Positions 1-9,152 of a DNA stretch of 19,728 bases are shown here, piece after piece. The first letter of the stretch is position 1. Each line of letters begins with the position of its first letter. The translations under genes were made by a program, and so were the position numbers. The stretch comes from Dimargaris cristalligena (lineage: Eukaryota; Kickxellomycota; Dimargaritomycetes; Dimargaritales; Dimargaritaceae): assembly GCA_027576995.1 (NCBI GenBank), contig JANBQC010000533.1:1-19728 (forward strand), in the 5' to 3' direction. The notes beneath the pieces are model-generated. The model worked only from the letters and a program-made list of their open reading frames with translations, ran no database searches and was not told the DNA's origin.

Positions 1-2330
1 TCATCACCTTTCCCTTTTTATCACCTATCTTTTCAAATAAAGTTCAGTTTTCAAGGATTTGAGTTCAGTTCTTTACACCAGTAGGCTCTTCAGTAACTAT
101 TGTATCCCAAGAATTATTAATAAAAATATATAAAAGTTATAGCATTGACTATTCCCAAGAAGTCACCCACCTCTGTAATAAATTAACTGATTAGAGCCTA
201 TCTTTACAGATCCAATGGGATACAGAGTATATTCTTATTGGAATGAATGAATATACTTATTATGATGTTCAGCACTGTAAATAGTAATAAAATATAAATA
301 TAAAAGAAATAATACCCTGGGGTACTCAGAAATAACTAAAACATAATCAAACTTCTGCAGAAGTGCTACTGGGTGAATTCTTCAGCCTTAACTGAAAAGT
401 TGTGGTTATTAATAAGATATTCCACTAAGTATTTATACTAAAACTTGGGGATTATAAATTGATAATATGCTAAAGGACTAAAGGACTAAAGTCAGACTAA
501 TGGTAAAAGATAATAAAATGGTTAGACCCATTGGTATAATAAAAACAAGGATATAAAAGGTATAAACAAACTTATAATAGGCTAAAGGAATAGCTAATAC
601 TTGTTGATAGAGTACAGCAAGGGTATAAATGTGATACTTGGAATAATAATCTAATTAAAAATAAACATATAATTATTGTATAATAATAACAACTTATAAA
701 AGGGAAAACTTAGTCTAGCAGTATCAATTCCTTGACTAATCACCTAATTATGGATAATGGCTTTAATTAAAGAGTGAAAATAAATAGGACAATGCCAATT
801 ACTAACTATGGCTGTTTGGCTATATTACAATAGAAATGTGATGAAATCACCAGCTCATCCCACTGCTGGTTTGTTATCACAACCATATGCTTGCCATTGG
901 CCATCAATTCATAATTTACCACCAATTTGCAATATACTATTAGTTTGTAATTTACCACAAGTCCCCATTATTCAATAAGCTAATCAATCCTAAATATAGA
1001 TAGCCTCTGATTATAATCAGGAATGGCTATATTTATCACTAGTTCCTAACCATATAAATACCAGTGATTTTGCACCTTCTTGAATACAGTAACCAGTTTT
1101 GTCTTCTTCATTTTTCCTAATATATTCTTTACCTCTGATTTCCATCAATTATCTACCATTTTCATTGGACTATTTACATTTTTGCCAAATACCATCACAG
1201 AAAAGATTTATTGTGGTTGGGCCAAGATGGGCTGTGAGATATATGGAAGTCACTAACCTCCTAAACTCAGGATACCTTGATTCAACTTTGAATACTAGTA
1301 AAAACCTATTTGTGTTTACAAAAAACCATTATCAATAGATCATTACCATTTGGATTACATTTCTACACTGAATTTCTCATGCCTTGGGTTTTGATAATTT
1401 AATCAGTAGTTTATCAATCTAGTGTCATGCATTCCAGCATGGACAATCTGGTTGTCTATTTATAATAGCAGTTTATATAGCTACCATTGGTACCAGGAGG
1501 AAAGACAGCAGACTCAAGGTACACTTTGCCTCCATATTTTCTACAATTGATTATTAAAACACTCTTAATAGAACCTTCAAGCTATAATTACATTTGCTTG
1601 CTTTATATTTAACATAATTATATAAATTATGACTTACTCAATTGAGCTGTGTCTAGCACAACAAAAGCTTAAAGGATTTAGGTTTTATTGGCTACTTCAT
1701 ACATTTAAATGAATAGATTTATTTCTTGAGGGTTGGTAGGCCATAAATCTTACTTAGGCGGGTTGCATTTGCCCCATTTGGTTATATTTGACCAGCCATT
1801 TCAGAATATTTATGCTGACCTGCTGGAAACTTGTCCGAATTAGTAGAGGCAAATGGCCCTGGAATAATAACCCTTATGCTTGTCCGAGTTGGGTGGGCTG
1901 TTTTCCCATTACCCCCTCTCTCTTCCATACAAAATAATATGGCAATCCGCTAATTATCAATTATACGACATTGCCATAAAACAATCAAACCAATTTATTA
2001 TGAAGGGTATGGCAGTGTTCATGAAGTAACCTGTAAGTGCTACTACAGCTGATAACTTTCATTGGTCCCTTGACTTGCTTCCATTACAGCTGTGCATATT
2101 AAGAGCAAATCTCCGGGTCTGACATAAAAATCTGGCCAAGGCCAACTGAAACACTACATTAACACCCCGTTATAGTTGCTCCTGAAATGGTTCTGGGTAC
2201 TCTACTTTTTTATAATCAACAGCACAGCTCTATACCGTCCCCCATATAGTCAGGTGGGGAAATAATAGTTTACAGCCGTTCTACCTTCCTGCTTCACATA
2301 TAATTTATCACCCAAAGATAATCTAAAGCA
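1..2330. other. AT-rich, CpG-depleted gene-free region
   Basis: This left-edge block is strongly AT-rich and carries no convincing gene; its longest open frames are short, low-complexity and rarely begin with ATG. Reading every line, I find no CG dinucleotide from base 1 to 1758. The first is at 1759-1760, followed by isolated ones near 1836, 1885, 1948 and 1966, after which they become common. The stretch contains TG and CA steps, short direct repeats (TAATTTACCAC at 912-922 and 948-958; a TAAAGGAC doubling near 473-492) and a perfect palindrome at 1007-1020. Known causes of such a pattern are long-term CpG methylation with deamination, or a RIP-like process, acting on silenced repeat DNA. 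Which one applies here is inference. It may be a decayed transposon or heterochromatin edge. Confidence 0.75.
1001..1029. repeat. Imperfect inverted repeat with 14-bp perfect palindrome
   Basis: CTGATTATAATCAG at 1007-1020 is a perfect palindrome. It is flanked by TAGCC (1001-1005) and GGCTA (1025-1029), which also pair, giving a longer imperfect cruciform or hairpin inside the CpG-free block. It could be a relic of a mobile-element end or chance in AT-rich DNA; no target-site duplication was seen. Confidence 0.4.
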
Positions 2331-3600
2331 ATACTATGATTGACGACGAATGGACGAACCTAGCAGTTGTACCAATTAGATAATTGTCTAGTATGGCTAG
2401 GTATATTTATGAGTAATGGAAAAAGATCTATGCACTGTAGAAAGTCGCTACTCTTGCCTAGCCGAGAAACCCCCAGTGCTCGCTCCTCCTTCCTCCTTCA
2501 ACCAACCATCCGAAATTGCACTATACAGAGGGACCCCGCTGCTGCTTGGGCCTATAAACACGTCCATCCTGGGAACATGCCTCCTCTCCACCTGTCCCTT
2601 TGGACGAAGACCGCCGGAATCATTGCCCTGGATAACCGCCCATGCCACTCGAAACCATGACTTGAGGGTCAAGCTAATCATCCCCCTGGATATAGTAGCC
2701 AGCAGAGCCGATGGACATCTTCGCCTCTCCGCCATACATCACTGAGTGCCAATCCAGCACTCCTTTTACATTCGGAGTAATCCTAGATTCACTGAAGCTC
2801 CCAGAAATTCGGCCTATGGGAAGAGAGGGTGGGGTGGGGTGTGTGTGTAAAGGGACCCATAAATGGCTAGTGTAATGCCCGTTCACTTTGGCATCTCATA
2901 CCCCCAAAACAGGACCACCACCACCTGTATCAGGTTTAATGTTGCCCGGTTTGCCCAATGAACGCGAGTGGCCTGGATAGATATCCTCCGACGTACGTCA
3001 ATTGACTAACATGGTCTATCCTGGCCGATCCTTCGGTGTCATATGGGAAGTCCCTCATTGGCATAATGCTGGGGAGTAGGTCATGGTAAGGGCTGCTCAT
3101 CTGCCGATGGTCCCCCACAAATGGAAACCACCTCGGCTATAGCCTACTATCCGGCAAGCAAGTCGGATACAAGGAAAAAAAGATAAGCGCCTATAGCCTA
3201 CATGTGTTTGGCAATTCGGGGTTGCATTGCAGCAGGATTTAATAGCGATATTTTCCCTAAAGTCTAGTGCTTTATTCACAAAGACGCTGGGCATGATAAG
3301 GGATGCTAGCTACTGGACTGACCAGGAGTGGGGCCAGACCCAGAATTTCCCTTATTTAGGACCGCACATTGGTCTAATGAAAGGCAAGGAGCCTGTAGAC
3401 CGAGGCAAAGAAATAATGAAGCCCGTGCCCAACGGGCTGGGCACCAGCGGTGGATGTTTAGAGCAGAAAAAACAGAAGGACGAGGGGCGGAGTTCGATGG
3501 ACCAAGTCCAGCGAAATGGCCATATAGTGAAGGAAATGCCCCTTGACCATCAAAAGGCCCTGTGGTTAACCACCTCCCCTTGTAATCGACTGTGGTGGTC
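2331..3600. other. Intergenic region without recognisable gene
   Basis: Composition returns to about that of the rest of the window and CpG is common again. Several overlapping open frames of 60-150 codons occur on both strands (for example 3227-3688 + and 2448-2735 -). They begin with non-ATG codons or overlap one another, and they show no domain, signal peptide or codon pattern I recognise. The block may hold distal regulatory DNA for the downstream gene or eroded sequence from the adjacent AT-rich block. The only structured element I note is a G-run cluster at 2818-2839. Confidence 0.5.
2818..2839 (+). other. Putative G-quadruplex motif
   Basis: Four G-runs of at least three bases fall at 2818-2820, 2827-2829, 2831-2834 and 2836-2839, with loops of 6, 1 and 1 bases. 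This meets the usual G3+N1-7 pattern. A GT repeat follows directly. There is no linked gene, so any role is unknown. Confidence 0.45.
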
Positions 3601-3620
3601 GCTGATGGGCATTATTCCAG

Positions 3621-3768
3621 CCAATCCCCAGCCATTGTTAGGGCCCATCTCTTCTCTCCTTCCCCCCTTGCTGCATTTGCGATGCTGAGATCCCGGCCGA
3701 CCGTCATCCACCTGCCGCCTCATCCCGCTTTCGGATGACCATTAGCGAGGCCGGCAGGAGTATATAAA
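3621..3768 (+). promoter_or_regulatory. Core promoter of the SMP-30-like gene (CCAAT and TATA)
   Basis: A CCAATC element lies at 3621-3626 and a strong TATATAAA at 3761-3768, about 135 bases apart. The coding start is at 4092, so transcription starting some 30 bases after the TATA box would leave a leader of about 300 bases. Pyrimidine-rich DNA follows. A similar CCAAT-to-TATA spacing is seen upstream of the gene at 9153. Confidence 0.6.
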
Positions 3769-3845
3769 GGTGCCCAAATCCCCTGTTATTATAACCTCAC
3801 TCCTGCCCTGACTTTCTCCTCCTACCTTGCTTCACTCCTGTTTTA

Positions 3846-3866
3846 ATGACCTCTGCAGCCTTGTAA
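3846..3866 (+). other. Possible uORF in the SMP-30-like leader
   Basis: Inside the predicted long leader, an ATG at 3846 opens a six-codon frame (MTSAAL) closed by TAA at 3864-3866, about 225 bases before the main start. It would be transcribed only if initiation is near the TATA box at 3761 and no leader intron removes it. Upstream reading frames of this size can dampen translation of the main frame. Confidence 0.3.
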
Positions 3867-4091
3867 TCGATTCATACTTGTCTCTACTTTTATCTTCGCA
3901 CATTGGAAAACGCCGGTATCATCTTCAATTATTTCTTTCTCTAGTCACGGCAGGTGTTTTGTTTATTCATATCAATTCCACACTCGCCTTTCACGCCCCT
4001 CCCATTTCTCCGCCATTATTATTATTACACACACGCCCCATTCCTTTAGTATATTTTTAAATTATCCCTTCCGACTACCACCTATTTCATC

Positions 4092-5150
4092 ATGGTTTCT
4101 TTCAGCTTGAACAATACCTCTGCCTGGGGCATGTTGACCATCGCCTTGCACATGCTGGCTATCTCGGCCAAGTGTCTCCCCGAACCCACTACCCCCAGCA
4201 CCTCCGTCGGTTTCACTGCCGCCGACTCTAAGTTCGGCTCGCAAATTGAAGGGGCCGCTACCGACGCCCAGGGCAACCTCTACGCCGTCAATTTCGGCAC
4301 CGAAGCCGACAAGGACACCCTAGGTATCGCCGCGGGCACCGGTGCCCAGTCCCTCTTTTACAAGGACGCCGACGCCACCACCTGGTTCAACTCTATGCGG
4401 TTTGTGAAGACGAGCAGTGGCATTGTCACGTACGCCGGCGATGTCGTGGGCCACCGGGTGCTCAAGCTGACAGGTGCGGCGGGCAGCCTCACGTCGTCGG
4501 TCTTTTGCCAGGACCCTACCATGCTCCAGCCCAATGACATGGCCGCCGCCTCCACCGGCGACCTCTTCTTAAGTGGGATGAACTACACTGCTACCACCAC
4601 CAAGGGCAACGGTGACCTCTGGTGGTGCAATGCCCAGGGCCAGGCCAAGCGCTTGGACACCCTGGAACGCACCAACGGTATTGAAGTGAGCCCCAACAAC
4701 CAGTACCTCTACTTGTCGGAGGCCCAGAACAAGGACGGGGCCGTCATTGGCAACCGCATCTGGCGCTACGAAGTGGACCCCTCGACCGGTGTCAAAATGG
4801 GAGCCGACGGCACCCCCACCAAGTCCCTCTTCGTGGACTTCGCCACCTTGGACCAAACCCAGGCCACCGATATCGACGGTATGCGCTGCGATACCCAGGG
4901 TAATCTGTTCGTCACCCGTAACGGTTTGGGCCAGGTGGTGGTGTTCTCGCCCGAGCGTAAGGAATTGTCGCGTATTACCGCTCCTTTCAAGTCGGTGAAG
5001 AACCTCGAATTCGGTGGATCCGACGGTAAGACGTTGTACATCGTCGGAACCTGTGATGCCGTGGAAGGGACCACGGACGCTCAAAAGGGTTGCGTGTCAG
5101 CCCACCCCGGGCAGCAGAACCCCGGTCTATCCTGGTCTCTGCTCCAGTAG
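4092..5150 (+). CDS. Secreted SMP-30/gluconolactonase-like beta-propeller protein
   Basis: This single 352-residue frame belongs to the SMP-30/gluconolactonase/LRE-like family, six-bladed propellers that usually hydrolyse lactones or related esters using one divalent metal. The family's metal and substrate residues appear to be present: Glu54 (QIEGAATD), Asn148 in QPNDMA, Asn195 in TNGIEVSPNN and Asp262 in DIDGMRCDTQGNLFV. Propeller-type repeats of the form D-x-x-GNLY/F occur at about 58-65 and 267-274. A hydrophobic stretch at about 12-27 is a likely signal peptide, so the product is probably secreted or in the secretory pathway. One N-glycosylation sequon is at Asn164. The start is the only in-frame ATG before the hydrophobic segment. 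Substrate is unknown; the family assignment is firm, the enzyme activity less so. The gene converges on VPS37. Confidence 0.85.
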   Translation: MVSFSLNNTSAWGMLTIALHMLAISAKCLPEPTTPSTSVGFTAADSKFGSQIEGAATDAQGNLYAVNFGTEADKDTLGIAAGTGAQSLFYKDADATTWFNSMRFVKTSSGIVTYAGDVVGHRVLKLTGAAGSLTSSVFCQDPTMLQPNDMAAASTGDLFLSGMNYTATTTKGNGDLWWCNAQGQAKRLDTLERTNGIEVSPNNQYLYLSEAQNKDGAVIGNRIWRYEVDPSTGVKMGADGTPTKSLFVDFATLDQTQATDIDGMRCDTQGNLFVTRNGLGQVVVFSPERKELSRITAPFKSVKNLEFGGSDGKTLYIVGTCDAVEGTTDAQKGCVSAHPGQQNPGLSWSLLQ

Positions 5151-5674
5151 GTCTGTTAGGGGTAGGGGGATATATATATATTGGGTTCAAGCAGTTCCCT
5201 GCACCCTTTCAACCCACTACAACTCACATTATTTTTGGATTCCTGCACTTTAAATGCATAACCACTGCTACTATTCAGATTGACTCTGTACTGCCTAGTG
5301 CAGGTAGTTATAATAATAAACTACACCTTTTCATTTCAACTATACAATGTGACATTTGGTATTTGATAAGAAATGCATTCAAAACTTAAGCGGTCGCACT
5401 ATTTTCGGGATAGGGACAGTGCCTACATGGCGAAGGCCAGGGTCTATTGGGAAGGAGGTTATTATGAAGGAGTGCCTAGCTTAATGGCGAATAGTATCAA
5501 TTAAAGCAACGAGTTGCTTTGTATTCATCAATGCGACTTGCTCCAAGTATGGTGGATACATATGAAAAGGGAGTAGTTTAATGACACAACTAATAAAATA
5601 TACGGCGTTTTCGTCGGAGAAGGTAGTACACAACAGTAAGTTAAAAAGCAGCCAATTTCAAACAAGCGAGGCAT
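5151..5674. other. Convergent intergenic spacer
   Basis: This is the 3' region shared by the SMP-30-like gene (+) and VPS37 (-). It is AT-rich and pyrimidine-rich, with a TATATATATAT run just after 5170 and an AATAATAAA-type polyadenylation signal near 5310-5317. From about 5140 to 5389 there is no CpG, which is locally low but far shorter than the left-edge desert. No gene is visible. Confidence 0.5.
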
Positions 5675-6340
5675 CTAGAGCACATTGAGGGTCGGGAGGC
5701 CTTCCATAATTGACGGGTCATCCTTGATGCGTTCAATTTTAGCCGATAACAGGTGGTAGGTCTTGCGGCTCTGTTTGAACCGTTTTACAAACTGGTCGTG
5801 GTCCAAAGGTGACGGTAGGGCGTCGGCCGGGGGGGCATCCCCGTACGACCCGGATGTACGCCTCGGCGCATCGCCGTACAAGAACTGCTGGGCCAAGGCG
5901 TCCGATTCTCGGTCAGCGCGATCGGCGCTCTTCTGCAAGTCGGCCTGCAAATGGTGGGGAGTATACGGTTTCATGGCATCGTGCTGGGTCTTAATCTGTT
6001 CGTAAAAATTGGTGGTCAGGGAATCCAGGATGGTCTGTTTATCGATGATATACTGGCGTAGTTCGGTCAGTTCCGGGGCCTGGCCCAGGATTTTACGGGA
6101 TAGGTTTTCGTTGCCGAGCTCCAGTTCCAATTGCACGGTTTTGGTCATCTGGACCTGGTCGAGGCCGTTGAAATAGGACTGGAAGAGGTCCTCAAACTTG
6201 AGAATGTCGGAGAGGTCATCGGTGGTCTTGTTGGCAAACGTGGGGAACTCTTTGCGTAGGGCGGCCTGTTTGGCTTGGACCGTCTCGTCATCGGGGAGCC
6301 CGTAGTTGTTCATGGCTTCGGGGAGGGCGCCGCTCATCAT
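5675..6340 (-). CDS. VPS37: Vps37-type ESCRT-I subunit (Mod(r) domain)
   Basis: The 221-residue frame ends with the Mod(r) domain signature: after an acidic, helical middle section, residues about 183-206 read FVKRFKQSRKTYHLLSAKIE, matching the conserved FLxxFlxxRkxYHlrxaK core. Residues about 45-155 are heptad-like helices that in Vps37 pack with Vps23/Tsg101 and Vps28 in the ESCRT-I stalk. The expected role is sorting of ubiquitinated cargo at the endosome on the cytosolic face. The length fits Vps37 proteins without a UEV domain. A Pro/Ala/Gly-rich insert at about 156-180 interrupts the domain. The start used is the first in-frame ATG (6340; a second ATG follows directly). A good 3' splice site (TTTCCACCAG) ends at 6358 just upstream, so a 5' leader intron or a short upstream coding exon is possible; I could not find a donor that fits in frame. 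Confidence 0.85.
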   Translation of the reverse strand: MMSGALPEAMNNYGLPDDETVQAKQAALRKEFPTFANKTTDDLSDILKFEDLFQSYFNGLDQVQMTKTVQLELELGNENLSRKILGQAPELTELRQYIIDKQTILDSLTTNFYEQIKTQHDAMKPYTPHHLQADLQKSADRADRESDALAQQFLYGDAPRRTSGSYGDAPPADALPSPLDHDQFVKRFKQSRKTYHLLSAKIERIKDDPSIMEGLPTLNVL

Positions 6341-6989
6341 GGGAGACTTGGCACGGCCTGGTGGAAAGGGGGAGAGCGGGGGACAGTAAGGGCAGAAGGG
6401 TAAGGTCACAACAACAAGGTATAGAGACAAAGAGCACCGAATAATAACGGGCCCAATAGCTACGCTGGGAATATCGTACAGGAAGGGAGGAGCTGCTCAA
6501 GACGGTATGACCCGCGTTGGAAATGGGCTAAAGGCCGAGAGAGGTGAAAAGGGAATAGAATTACAGGCAAAGGAGGCAAGGTAGAAGAAGGTATGTATCA
6601 ATATGGTAGTATGGTGGTGGCATTTGGCTTGGCCAGGCCAAGAAATGAAGTAAGTAGTACCAGCCAAGTACCATTGGGGGAATCCTTTTATGCAGACTGT
6701 AAAGAACGGCTCGGACTCTAAGCATATGCGGTGTGCTCAACTAACCTGGTTAGATCCCCTGAGCCATGTGACTGGGTTTAGTCTACTTGTTAGCACTTGA
6801 GTTCGCTGAGTCGCAGTTGCCTATTAGCTACCCGGTCCGTTCCTGTGTTTACCTTTAGCAATTGCGGCGATTCCCTTTTAGTTTGCCCAACCGGCCAATC
6901 AGCAAATCACTAGAGCCATTGTCGAATACCCTCCGCCCCTCTACATTGAATCTTCTGAACCGCAAGACCTATTAGTTCTAGCGGCCACG
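6341..6989. promoter_or_regulatory. Divergent promoter between VPS37 and the carrier gene
   Basis: VPS37 (-) and the mitochondrial carrier (+) start head to head about 650 bases apart. A full CCAAT box, GGCCAATCA, with CCAATCA at 6895-6901, lies 90 bases before the carrier ATG. No TATA box is evident on the carrier side. The part next to VPS37 is probably leader or leader intron: on the minus strand it is pyrimidine-rich and ends in a CAG acceptor at 6358-6360. Confidence 0.5.
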
Positions 6990-8425
6990 ATGGGAGACAG
7001 TCAGTCGACGTTAACTTGGCACCAAGTACAAGTCACCACTTTGGCTGCCGTGGCTTCCCGTTTGTGCACCCATCCCTGTAAGTAGACTCTATTCGAAGGG
7101 AGTAGTAGCCCCTAGTACTACCGCTGTTACGCAGTATTCCGCAGGGTTGATGTGACGGGCATCCCCGATATCCCCTTACTAAGCAAAGAGGAATAGTGGG
7201 TCCGTTCGGCTAGGTATTTAGGGGTAAACCGATATGATAGATATCCAGCCTATCAACATCACCCAAATTCTAACCTTCCCTGTTTATCCCGTATACTCTG
7301 GTGCAACCAATCCAACTTTACTCTTATCGTAATCCCATAGTGGACACCATCAAAACCCGTATCCAGGCCGATCAAGGCCAGGTGCAGCCTAACTGGCGGA
7401 CGGTGGTGCGACACACCCTAACCACTGAGCCCGTGCGCTCCCTGTACCGAGGCCTGCCCGTAGCGCTCGGTTTCTCCATTCCCGCCCTTACTACCTACCT
7501 CACCACTTACGAGGCGGTTAAGGAGGGCCTACACCAGTGGAGCCAACGCCAATTAGCGACGATTTCCAAAGATGACCACCACCATACGGTCACCTCCTCC
7601 TCCTCCCCAGCAGGGTCGTGCCCCACCGGCCTGAAATCCGCCTGGGCCCGTCCCATCATTGGACTCTTAAGCCACCACTCGATGGGCAATTACGCCGTCT
7701 CCGCCATGTGTGCCGAAATGTTATCGGGCCTCATTTGGACCCCCATGGAAGTCATGAAGAACCGGCTCCAGGTGATTCGCCGTACCGGACCACTGGGCCC
7801 GGAAATCCCCTTGCGCGGCGGGAGCCATACCCTCGCCCTGGCCTCCCAAATTTATCGTACCCAAGGGATTGCGGGCTTTTTCCGGGGGTATTGGTTATCC
7901 ATTGCGGTGTTTGTACCCCATACCGTGATTTATTTCGTGACCTACGAAAAACTTAAATCCTGGTGGGCCCACCGCTGGAGTCCCTCCCAGTCCAGCTGGG
8001 ACAATCCCTCCGCTGCCGGGGGTAAGGGCAATTCGGTATTGGCATCAGCACCAGCACTTGCACCGCCATTGCCCTTCTACGGCTATCTCACCTGCGCCTC
8101 CATGGCCTGTGTTCTCAGTGCGAGTATCTCGAACATTTTCGATGTGGTTAAAACTAAGTGGCAGGTTAATCAGGTTCTGGGGGATAGGGTGAGTGGATCA
8201 ACGGTTAGCCCTTCTTCTTCTGCTGCTTCATCCCAAGCCCATAGACAAGCCCCTCGTCGGGTTCGCGAGCTGATGAGGTACATGTGGCGCCATGAAGGGG
8301 GCTATCGTGCATTCTCCCGGGGTATGCTGGCCCGTGTCATTTGGATGACGCCCAGTGTGACGATTTCAATGACGACCTACGAATGGCTAAAACACCATAT
8401 GTTCAACGACTCGATTTCCGCTTGA
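6990..8425 (+). CDS. Mitochondrial carrier family (SLC25) protein, two exons
   Basis: I read exon 1 as 6990-7077 and exon 2 as 7341-8425, separated by a GTAAGT...TAG intron. Joining them completes a Leu codon and restores the first carrier signature, HPLDTIKTRIQAD. The 390-residue product has three carrier repeats: signature 1 at Pro29-x-Asp31-x-x-Lys34, signature 2 PMEVMKNRLQ at Pro164-x-Glu166-x-x-Lys169, and signature 3 at residues 295-300, where the usual Pro is Ile (IFDVVKTKWQ). Each repeat ends with an aromatic-gated helix (TTYEAVK, VTYEKLK, TTYEWLK). Carriers exchange metabolites across the inner mitochondrial membrane. The protein is longer than the roughly 300 residues typical of the family because of polar inserts at about 98-128 and 240-275 and a Ser-rich one at about 310-335. 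The substrate cannot be told from motifs. Without the intron the open frame would begin at a non-ATG codon and lack the N-terminal helix. Confidence 0.88.
7078..7340 (+). other. Intron of the mitochondrial carrier gene
   Basis: The donor GTAAGT is at 7078-7083 and the acceptor CATAG ends at 7340. A CTAAC branch-type sequence occurs in ATTCTAACCTTCCC near 7270. The length is 263 nt, phase 1. Splicing is supported by recovery of the conserved P-x-D-x-x-K motif across the junction. Confidence 0.85.
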
Positions 8426-9152
8426 CGGGCCTGTTTGTTTTTACTCATTTTACGTTGCCATTTTGTCTTAAAAATATAAATACAATAATTAATCAAATCT
8501 GTTAAAAATTAAGTATATTTGGTCCTGCAATTGTGCCAGACTACGACATGTTAAAGAAGGCTGGTCCTGGGCTTATTTAACCAATATTCAATCAGAGATA
8601 CGGCCTTCCCTCCCCCCCATCCATTTGTACTAAATACTCTGGGACGGTAGATATGTATCCAAAGTTAGAATCGACCGAACAAGATTCAGGTGATTCCGTC
8701 CAACAATGCTGGGTATTATTATAACCAAAGAAGCCCTAGTGCACGATATATTCGTTTTTGAATGTATAGTATAAGCAGGGATAGATGGAAGAGGGAAGAC
8801 CCCACCTATACTTTGACCAATCGCTGAATTATTGTATCTTAGCTTCGATACAAATGGTCCTGACTGAATGCATCCTTGATACCCCTCCCCTATTAACGCC
8901 GACTGCCATCCGTATTGGTCTACTCTTCGAACGTATGGCAGAGTGAGTATAAATACCGGAAGCCCGCAACCCGCTCTACTCACCATTCAACAGTGTGTGG
9001 CCCATCTTCTCTCACGCAATTTGAATGTTATAACCTATATCATTTTTTAGCCAATTCAATTCAATCATCACTCTCACCTTCTGCTCCATTTTGCTAATCC
9101 CATAATCCCCCTAAATAAGTAGCAGCGTTCCCCGTTCAACTCGCTCCAAAAA
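8426..9152. promoter_or_regulatory. Carrier 3' region and promoter of the surface-protein gene
   Basis: Just after the carrier stop there is an AT-rich 3' end with AATATAAATACAATAA near 8470. Further on, CCAATC at 8817-8822 and TATAAAT at 8948-8954 form a promoter for the + gene starting at 9153, with a leader of roughly 170 bases. Within that leader a minimal upstream frame (ATG TTA TAA, 9025-9033) is present. No other gene is visible in the spacer. Confidence 0.55.

Noticed and set aside
1099..1338. 79-codon frame in the CpG-free block (contains VGPRWAVRYMEV)
   Set aside because: Non-ATG start, surrounded by decayed AT-rich DNA. It might be a remnant of an old element, but I cannot tie it to any family.
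3227..3688. 153-codon plus-strand frame with basic and Pro-rich composition
   Set aside because: Begins at TTG; no domain, signal or codon bias; runs into the promoter of the SMP-30-like gene.
4569..5084. 171-codon minus-strand frame inside the SMP-30-like gene
   Set aside because: Shadow of a GC-rich coding region; the sense frame has family motifs and a signal peptide.
6515..6545. Similarity of the minus strand to the start of U2 snRNA (TCTCGGCCTTT)
   Set aside because: Only about ten bases match; the branch-recognition sequence and Sm site that should follow are absent.
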